Source: Candidatus Dependentiae bacterium (GTDB lineage Bacteria > Babelota > Babeliae > Babelales > UASB340). From it: a stretch of 19,176 nucleotides of DNA. A program made the position numbers and the translations under genes. Position 1 is the first letter of the stretch. Every line of letters begins with the position of its first letter. Of this stretch, positions 13,670 through 19,176 are shown in pieces. The stretch spans positions 1-19,176 of the forward strand of contig JAHIKO010000066.1 of NCBI GenBank assembly GCA_018897535.1. Reading direction: 5' to 3'. The notes below the pieces were generated by a model, which saw nothing but the letters and a program-made list of their open reading frames with translations, was not told the origin of the DNA and ran no database searches.

Positions 13670-14938
13670 ATGTCGATATTATATATAGAAATCATAGTAT
13701 TTTTTTTTGCATTAACATTTGCAGCATTATTTGCTTTTTTGGAGACGGCATTTACAGCTCTAAGACTTTTTAAAGTAAAAGAGTTGAGTGTTAAAAAAGA
13801 TAAATATAAAAGTTTGTTTGATACTTGGGAAGCTAATCCACAAAGAATATTAATTACTATATTAATTGCAAATAATTTTGCGCATGTACTTTCTTCTGTT
13901 TTAATTGCCGAAATTATGGAACGCTTATTTGGCGGTGTTGGATTGATGGTTGGTGTGTTATTGGCGACCCTCATAATTTTAATATTTGGCGAAATAATTC
14001 CAAAAACCGTTGCTAAGGCAAATAACGAAACAATATTTAATTATTCTTTAGGTTTAATTTTTTTACTTTATAAAATATTGTATCCGGTTGTATCAATGCT
14101 TCTTGGAATTGCTAATTTTATATTTGCAAAGATTGGTAAAGAAAATATTTTTAAAAAAGCTCAGGATGAGATATCTGAAAAAGAGCTTAGATTTCTTATT
14201 GATTACAGTGATGAAAAAGGTTTAATAGAAGCTGAAAAAAGTGAAATGCTTCAAAATATATTTGGGCTTGGCCAAACTTTGGTTGATGAAATAATGGTGC
14301 CAAGAGTCGATATGATATTAATTGATGCAAATACAACTTTACAACAGGCAATGGATCTTTATACAAAAAGTAGATTTTCAAGAATTCCTGTTTATGAAGG
14401 TAATGAAGAAAATATTATAGGAATAATACATCAAAAAGATGTCTTTGATATTATTTCAACAAATAAAGAATCAAAAAAAATAGTCAAAGATATTTTAAGA
14501 CCGGTTTTATTTGTTCCCGAAACTCAAAAAATAAATCAATTGTTAAGTGAGTTTTTGCACAAAAGAATGCACATGGCAATAATTATTGATGAATACGGAA
14601 CTATTTCCGGACTTGTAACACTTGAAGATGTATTAGAAGAGATTGTAGGTGAAATTCGCGACGAACATGAAAGTGTCAGATCTGAATTTGTTCCTATGGA
14701 AACCGGTGGTTGGGTTGTTGATGCAAAAATTAGCTTGGAAAAATTGAGTGAATTTTTAGGTATAGCTTTTGATACACAAGAATCAAATACTCTTGCAGGT
14801 TTTTTGTCAGAAAAAATGCAGCATTTACCTAAAAAGGGTGAGCGATTTGTTTATGCCGGATATTGCTTCCAGGTGCAGCAAGCTACACCTAGAAGAATTT
14901 TACAAGTTTTAGTTTTTGAAGAAAAACAAGAAAATTAA
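13670..14938 (+). CDS. CNNM/CBS-domain membrane protein of the CorC/HlyC (CNNM) family
   Basis: Membrane transport protein of 422 residues with the architecture DUF21 (CNNM) - two CBS - CorC_HlyC. Family members take part in Mg2+ or Co2+ export and are linked to hemolysin annotations. The membrane part covers residues of about 1-155, with the conserved GEIIPKT at 107-113. Cytoplasmic CBS domains follow at about 210-265 (MVPRVDMILID, SRFSRIPVYEG, IIGIIHQKDVF) and 275-330 (MHMAIIIDEYGTISGLVTLEDVLEEIVGEI). A CorC_HlyC domain lies at about 340-418. The gene follows the acyl-CoA ligase by 20 bases and has an AAGGTAG site upstream. Its end overlaps the convergent permease gene by four bases. Ion specificity is not shown by the sequence. 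Confidence 0.93.
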   Translation: MSILYIEIIVFFFALTFAALFAFLETAFTALRLFKVKELSVKKDKYKSLFDTWEANPQRILITILIANNFAHVLSSVLIAEIMERLFGGVGLMVGVLLATLIILIFGEIIPKTVAKANNETIFNYSLGLIFLLYKILYPVVSMLLGIANFIFAKIGKENIFKKAQDEISEKELRFLIDYSDEKGLIEAEKSEMLQNIFGLGQTLVDEIMVPRVDMILIDANTTLQQAMDLYTKSRFSRIPVYEGNEENIIGIIHQKDVFDIISTNKESKKIVKDILRPVLFVPETQKINQLLSEFLHKRMHMAIIIDEYGTISGLVTLEDVLEEIVGEIRDEHESVRSEFVPMETGGWVVDAKISLEKLSEFLGIAFDTQESNTLAGFLSEKMQHLPKKGERFVYAGYCFQVQQATPRRILQVLVFEEKQEN

Positions 14939-16236
14939 CAATTTTTTTTGCGTTCATTAATTTTAAATAAAGCAAAACCTGCTAATTCAAAAATTATTAA
15001 CGGAGATAAGAACAATAATCTTTCAGTTGTTGTAGCTCCAATTTTTATCCAGCTGTAATATGTAGCGATTCCCAATGAAACAAATCCTAAAAATGTCGGA
15101 ATAAGTTCCCATTTAAGATTTCTTTTTCTTTGAATTAATATCAAAGATATTAGTAAAAGCGTAAATGTTATAATTAAGCCCATGTTACACAAAGAGTTTA
15201 AAATAATTGTGTTACTTGTTAATGTTACCATAACAAATGCTGTCAAACCTGTTAATAATATTACATATTTAGGTCTGTCGTTTTTGTTTAATTTTTTTAA
15301 TTTTCCGGACATTGGAAAAAGATTATTTTCTATCATAGATTGCAAATTCGAAGAGTTTGTCAAAATTATTCCAAATATTGAATTCAATAGACTTATAAGA
15401 ATTGCAGAAGAAATAAAGCTTGATGAAATTCTACGTAAAAATTCATTTTTTATATTTAAAAAACTTGTAAAACCATAAGTTTTAAATTCTATCAAATTTT
15501 CCGGAGACATTATTAAAAGCAAGCTTAAGTGAAAAAGTGTATAAATTAATGCTGTTGCTAAAAAACTTATTAAAATAACTTTTGAGGGTGTATTTTTATC
15601 ACCTTTTATTAAGTGACTTATACCGCAAGAAGCCTCAAATCCCCAAAATCCAAAAAGTGCCAAAGGAATTGTAAACTTTAATGCACTTACATTTTGTAAA
15701 CCAAATGTAAAATTATTTGTATTGAAATAAAAGAATATTAAAGATATTACAAAAAGCAGAGGCATAAGTTTGATTATTGTTACAGCACTTTGTATTTTAC
15801 TTATATATTTAAGGCTTAATAAATTTAAAAAACAAAAGACTGAAATAAAAATCAGGTTAAATAAGATTGGATGGTTGTTAAATAGCGTGATATTAAATTG
15901 TTGTGGAAGAAAATCACGTAGGAATAAAAATAACATTGCAGATGTTGCAGAAAAACCTAAAAAATATGACCAACCGCTAATAAAACCTGCTCCACGACCT
16001 AAGCTATGATTGGCGTAACTGAAAAAACTTCCTACACCATCAAATAATTTTGTTAATTGAGCAACACTGTAAACTACAGGTAGAAAAATTAAAGCGACTA
16101 AGCCCCAACCTAAAAAACTTAAATTACCACTTTGTTGAGCCATATAACTTGGCATAAGATATATTCCTATACCAATCATAATATTTATACTTACAAGGAT
16201 CGCTGTGAACATAGACATTTTGTTTGTATCCGACAT
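14935..16236 (-). CDS. APC-superfamily amino acid permease
   Basis: Inner-membrane transporter of 433 residues with about twelve hydrophobic helices, of the APC amino acid/polyamine/organocation superfamily. NIMIGIGIYLMPS in helix 1 corresponds to the family's 'iGsGIF' helix break. FWGFEASCGISHLIKG in helix 6 resembles 'F.afeg....l..E', but the usual Glu is not there. The start is the ATG with complement at 16234-16236, chosen because AAGGG (complement of 16245-16249) sits eight bases upstream. An in-frame TTG at 16267-16269 would give a longer form without such a site. Amino acid import from a host is a plausible role. Arginine/agmatine or glutamate antiporters are relatives, but the substrate cannot be read. 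It diverges from the lipoprotein gene at 16411. Confidence 0.87.
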   Translation of the reverse strand: MSDTNKMSMFTAILVSINIMIGIGIYLMPSYMAQQSGNLSFLGWGLVALIFLPVVYSVAQLTKLFDGVGSFFSYANHSLGRGAGFISGWSYFLGFSATSAMLFLFLRDFLPQQFNITLFNNHPILFNLIFISVFCFLNLLSLKYISKIQSAVTIIKLMPLLFVISLIFFYFNTNNFTFGLQNVSALKFTIPLALFGFWGFEASCGISHLIKGDKNTPSKVILISFLATALIYTLFHLSLLLIMSPENLIEFKTYGFTSFLNIKNEFLRRISSSFISSAILISLLNSIFGIILTNSSNLQSMIENNLFPMSGKLKKLNKNDRPKYVILLTGLTAFVMVTLTSNTIILNSLCNMGLIITFTLLLISLILIQRKRNLKWELIPTFLGFVSLGIATYYSWIKIGATTTERLLFLSPLIIFELAGFALFKINERKKNC

Positions 16237-16331
16237 AAATTTTTCCCTTCGCTCTATTAAAATGTTCAAAATTATAAATTAACAGAATGCATAAAAATGT
16301 ACATTATCAAGATTTACCTGTTTATCATTAC

Positions 16332-16359
16332 TTGAAAAATTGGAAAGCTGTGTTACGCT
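16332..16359 (+). promoter_or_regulatory. Weak promoter candidate for the lipoprotein gene
   Basis: TTGAAA (16332-16337), a 16-base spacer, then TACGCT (16354-16359) preceded by TG-T, an extended -10 form. The -10 matches the consensus only partly. It lies between divergent genes, where a promoter is needed. Confidence 0.3.
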
Positions 16360-16410
16360 TGATCATGTTGTTAACGTAAAAGAACTATATTTACTAAAGA
16401 AAGGGCTTAT

Positions 16411-17448
16411 ATGTATAGTTTTGTGAAAAAATACTTGGGTGTTTTTGTTTCAGTATTAACAGTGATTTTATTTGTTGGTTGTGGCGAAAAAAGTAAAAAA
16501 GATTCGGTAGCTTCTCCAGATTCAGTAAAAGAACAAACTGCAAATAGTATTGTTTTATTAAATGTAGATGGTAAACAAGCAATATCTGAAGATGATTTTA
16601 ATAAACACTTAGCTCAAATGCTTCAAGCAAACCCATATTTCAGAGGTGCTTCAGCTGAAAGTTTACCAAAAGAATTAAAACGTAAGTTTTTTGATGAACT
16701 TGTAAAACAAGAATTAATAATAGCTTGGGCAAATAAAAATAATGTTGATGCAGATGCAGAATTTCAGAAAAATTATGAAGAACTTAAAAAATTGGTAAGA
16801 AGATCGTTATTGGTACAAGCATACGAAAAGAAACTTTTTGAAGGTGTTGATGTTACCGATGCAGACATTAAAAACCATTTTGACAAAAACAAAGACAAAT
16901 TTGTAAAAGATCAAGGTGGCGTTTTGGTTGAAGGTGTTGAATTTACAAATGATGCAGATGCATTATTATTTTTAAACAAAGTATCTGTAAAAGAATCTGA
17001 TTTTAAGAAAATGGCTAAATTAAGCTTTGAAAAATCATACAAGAGCTTTAATCGTGTCGCTGAAAAACAGTCTGCAGAATATAGCGTAAGTATTCCTAAA
17101 GAGATTAAAGAAAAAGTTTTAGCTTTAACAAAATATCCTTCAATAATTAAAGTTGCAGTTAATGGTAAAGTTTGGGTAATTCATGCTTTTGATAAAAAAG
17201 ATACAGTTTATTTTGATCTAAATGAAATTAAAGACCAACTTAAAGAAATGCTTAAGATGAATAAATTTAGAGATATTTTAAATGAAAATGTCGATAAATT
17301 AAGAAAAGAATTTACATTAGATATTAATGAAGATTATTTTAAAGAAGCAGTATCTCAGATGCCGGGTGCAGGTGCAACATCTGAAGAACAAGAAATTGGT
17401 CAAGTTGTAGAAGAAGAAATTCCAGCAGAAAAGCCTGCAGCAGCTTAA
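16411..17448 (+). CDS. SurA/PrsA-like lipoprotein with degenerate parvulin region
   Basis: Lipoprotein of 345 residues, predicted to be anchored in the envelope. Its signal peptide ends with the lipobox LFVGC, with Cys24 as the modified residue. Residues of about 45-160 look like a SurA/PrsA N-terminal chaperone domain: ISEDDFNKHLAQML, then LPKELKRKFFDELVKQELIIAWANKNNV (the usual 'l...vL..LI...Li...A'), and later VTDADIKNHFDKNKDKF. About 171-265 lie where the parvulin isomerase domain should be and end in KVWVIHAFDKKD. The 'HIL' start and the 'GGDLG' loop are not seen. The tail is acidic and Ala/Pro-rich. It probably assists folding of envelope proteins without isomerase activity. AAGGG at 16401-16405 supports the ATG. 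Confidence 0.75.
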   Translation: MYSFVKKYLGVFVSVLTVILFVGCGEKSKKDSVASPDSVKEQTANSIVLLNVDGKQAISEDDFNKHLAQMLQANPYFRGASAESLPKELKRKFFDELVKQELIIAWANKNNVDADAEFQKNYEELKKLVRRSLLVQAYEKKLFEGVDVTDADIKNHFDKNKDKFVKDQGGVLVEGVEFTNDADALLFLNKVSVKESDFKKMAKLSFEKSYKSFNRVAEKQSAEYSVSIPKEIKEKVLALTKYPSIIKVAVNGKVWVIHAFDKKDTVYFDLNEIKDQLKEMLKMNKFRDILNENVDKLRKEFTLDINEDYFKEAVSQMPGAGATSEEQEIGQVVEEEIPAEKPAAA

Positions 17449-17476
17449 TTAATTTAATTTAAATTCGAATTTTTAC

Positions 17477-17508
17477 GGGAGAGATGAAAAATCTCTCCCA
17501 TTTTTTTT
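17477..17508 (+). terminator. Rho-independent terminator after the lipoprotein gene
   Basis: GGGAGAGAT (17477-17485), a GAAAA loop, and ATCTCTCCC (17491-17499) form a perfect nine-base stem. An A and then eight Ts (17501-17508) follow. This is the clearest intrinsic terminator in the window. It lies 29 bases past the lipoprotein stop and just before the ribosome binding site of the next gene. Confidence 0.92.
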
Positions 17509-17520
17509 GGTGGGGAATTA

Positions 17521-19047
17521 ATGCATTCAAAAGTTTATTCAGCTACTCCTGTTGGTATAGATTCGCAAATAGTTGAAGTAGAAGCCGATTTATCGATGGG
17601 ATTAATTAAGTTTAATATTGTAGGTCTTCCGGATAAAGCGATTACGGAAAGTTCAAAACGTATACTTGCTGCGCTAAAAAATAGCGGTTTAAGAATTCCC
17701 GAAAGATTAATAACTATAAATTTGGCTCCTGCAAATCTTAAAAAACAAAATATTTTATTTGACGTTCCTATTGCCGTCTCTATTTTACAATCAGCAAAAT
17801 TTTTAAATTTGACGTCTGAATTTATAGAAGAAAGTTTATTTTTGGGTGAATTGGCCCTTGATGGTAAAATTCGTCCAATAAGAGGAGTTTTATCTGTTGC
17901 TCATGGAATGTTAAGAGATAATAAAAAAAGATTGATTATTCCAAAGCAAAATTGTGCAGAAGCCAGTTTAATAAAAGGCATAGAAATTATAGGCGTGGAA
18001 AGTTTGGTAGAACTTGTTGAATATTTGAGAGGTCAAAAAAATATTGAGCCCACAGATTCAACATTTGATAAATTTTCAGAAATAATTAAAAAACATCCGT
18101 TGGATTTTGACGAAGTTAAAGGTCAAAATATGGCTAAAAGGGCATTGCAAATTGCTGCTGCCGGAATGCATAATATTTTATTTATTGGACCTCCCGGTGC
18201 AGGTAAGACTATGCTTGCAAAAAGATTTGCTACAATTTTACCTGAAATGTCTTTTGATGACATAATTGAAACTACAAAAATTTATTCGATTGCAGGGCTT
18301 TTGGATAATAAGTCTTTGGTTTTACACAGACCATTTCGTTCTCCGCATCATACAATATCTCAAGCTGGGCTTGTTGGTGGCGGAAGTCATCCCAAACCCG
18401 GTGAAATTAGTTTGGCAAACAAAGGTGTTTTGTTTTTAGATGAACTTGCAGAGTTTAAAAGAAGCACGCTTGAGGTTTTGCGTCAGCCTATGGAAAGTAA
18501 AAAAGTTTTGATATCACGTGCAAATTCATCACTTGAATATCCATCTGAATTTTTACTTGTTGCTGCGCTTAATCCTTGTCCATGCGGTTATTATGGTGAT
18601 AAAAGTGGTAAATGTGTTTGCACTAAAAATCAGATAAAAAATTATTTTGCAAAATTATCCGGACCGCTGCTTGATAGAATTGATATTCATGTTAACGTAT
18701 CAGCGGTTGATTATGATGAAATTAATAATAAAAATTTAACAAGTAAAAATTCTCTTTTAATGAAAACTGAAGTGGATAATGCAGTAAATGTTCAGCAAAA
18801 AAGAAATGTAAAAAATGCATTTATGAGTTCTCCTGAGATAGAAAAATATTGCAAATTAACGATTGATGCTGAAGCTACTTTAAAGCTGGCATTTGAAAAA
18901 TTAAATTTAAGTATGCGCGGATATCATAAAATATTAAAAATAGCTCGCACTATTGCAGATCTTGAAAGTTGCGATATCATAGACAAAAAGCATATAAGAG
19001 AAGCTATTATGTATAGAACGTTGGATAAAAATTCCGGAGTTTCTTAA
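17521..19047 (+). CDS. comM: ComM/YifB-family AAA+ ATPase
   Basis: YifB/ComM proteins are AAA+ ATPases of the Mg-chelatase-like type. ComM is known to act as a helicase that promotes branch migration during natural transformation. The 508-residue protein is the full family length. The N-terminal lid-like domain (1-170) contains ATPVGIDSQIVEVEADLSMG and NIVGLPDKAITESSKR. Walker A GPPGAGKT is at 223-230, Walker B VLFLDELAEF at 303-312 and the sensor-type NPCPCGYYG at 351-359. Cys353, Cys355, Cys365 and Cys367 form a zinc-ribbon-like cluster. GPLLDRIDIHV at 381-391 carries the Arg finger region, and the C-terminal Mg_chelatase_C domain includes LSMRGYHKILKIARTIADL. GGGGA before the ATG supports the start. 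Its presence hints at DNA uptake capacity but does not prove it. Confidence 0.95.
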   Translation: MHSKVYSATPVGIDSQIVEVEADLSMGLIKFNIVGLPDKAITESSKRILAALKNSGLRIPERLITINLAPANLKKQNILFDVPIAVSILQSAKFLNLTSEFIEESLFLGELALDGKIRPIRGVLSVAHGMLRDNKKRLIIPKQNCAEASLIKGIEIIGVESLVELVEYLRGQKNIEPTDSTFDKFSEIIKKHPLDFDEVKGQNMAKRALQIAAAGMHNILFIGPPGAGKTMLAKRFATILPEMSFDDIIETTKIYSIAGLLDNKSLVLHRPFRSPHHTISQAGLVGGGSHPKPGEISLANKGVLFLDELAEFKRSTLEVLRQPMESKKVLISRANSSLEYPSEFLLVAALNPCPCGYYGDKSGKCVCTKNQIKNYFAKLSGPLLDRIDIHVNVSAVDYDEINNKNLTSKNSLLMKTEVDNAVNVQQKRNVKNAFMSSPEIEKYCKLTIDAEATLKLAFEKLNLSMRGYHKILKIARTIADLESCDIIDKKHIREAIMYRTLDKNSGVS

Positions 19048-19077
19048 TTTAATTTTTTTATTATTAAGGGAGTTTGT

Positions 19078-19176
19078 ATGAAATTTAAAATTAAGCATTT
19101 AATTTTGATAAGTGTTTTTTGCTTGCCAAACGCATATTCTATGCTGGCATCAAAAAAATTTACGCCAAAAAAAGAA
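19078..19176 (+). CDS. 5' end of a secreted protein, runs off the window
   Basis: The first 33 codons of a gene that continues beyond the window. AAGGGAG at 19066-19072 lies five bases before the ATG, so the start is well supported. The N-terminus MKFKIKHLILISVFCL, followed by PNAYSM, is a Sec signal peptide with a probable cut near NAYS. The rest is basic and too short to identify. Confidence 0.7.
   Translation, partial: MKFKIKHLILISVFCLPNAYSMLASKKFTPKKE

Noticed and set aside
13609..13974. 121-codon minus-strand frame over the start of the CorC-like gene
   Set aside because: Antisense to conserved CNNM and ligase codons; composition is a mirror of the real genes.
15182..15478. 98-codon frame on the plus strand inside the permease
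   Set aside because: It lies wholly antisense to a well-supported membrane protein; no ribosome site or recognisable product.
17461..17472. Twelve-base palindrome AAATTCGAATTT before the terminator
   Set aside because: Made of A/T runs around one CG; no evidence of a site, and the adjacent terminator explains the region.
1..19176. CRISPR arrays, tRNA or rRNA genes, insertion sequences, prophage genes
   Set aside because: No regularly spaced direct repeats, no cloverleaf-like GC-rich segments, and no transposase or integrase motifs were seen in any frame.

Overview
The window is strongly AT-rich (by eye roughly a quarter to 30% G+C), densely coding DNA from a Gram-negative-type bacterium. 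It holds type II secretion pseudopilins, an MCE/MlaD envelope lipid-transport protein and a periplasmic-type lipoprotein. Poly-A/T-rich genes, lysine/asparagine-rich proteins, eukaryotic-type kinases with signal peptides and an amino-acid permease suggest a host-associated organism. My best guess is the Candidatus Dependentiae (TM6) group, Babela-like. This is an inference from gene style, not from a marker-gene comparison.

Layout. (1) 1-909: the 3' part of a fused F-type ATP synthase c subunit with at least four c-type hairpins in one polypeptide. A secreted orphan gene (914-1984, minus) converges on it. (2) 2104-8280: a probable operon with gspF, gspG, and gspH-, gspI-, gspJ- and gspK-like genes, followed by an MCE/MlaD protein with a beta-rich C-terminal domain. 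A long hairpin at 8301-8338 closes it. (3) 8281-8636: an intergenic region with a 43-codon, Tyr-Asp-rich small gene on the minus strand and a promoter-like -10 box. (4) 8637-10887: two tandem, signal-peptide-bearing, divergent protein kinase-like genes. The second overlaps tail-to-tail with ybeY (10858-11319, minus). (5) 11465-14938: a helical protein with a Cys/His-rich tail, an acyl-CoA synthetase and a CorC/HlyC-type CNNM-CBS protein, probably one transcript. (6) 14935-16236 (minus): an APC-family permease. (7) 16411-17448: a SurA/PrsA-like lipoprotein with a degenerate parvulin region and a clean intrinsic terminator at 17477-17508. (8) 17521-19047: a ComM/YifB AAA+ ATPase, then the first 33 codons of another secreted protein at the window edge.

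How they fit together. GspF plus five pseudopilins form the inner-membrane platform and pseudopilus of a secretion machine. Its ATPase, secretin and prepilin peptidase must lie elsewhere. The MCE protein downstream is an envelope-spanning lipid-transport component. The exported kinase pair and the secreted orphans are plausible cargo for export, but nothing in the sequence proves this. No tRNA, rRNA, CRISPR array, insertion sequence or phage gene was recognised.
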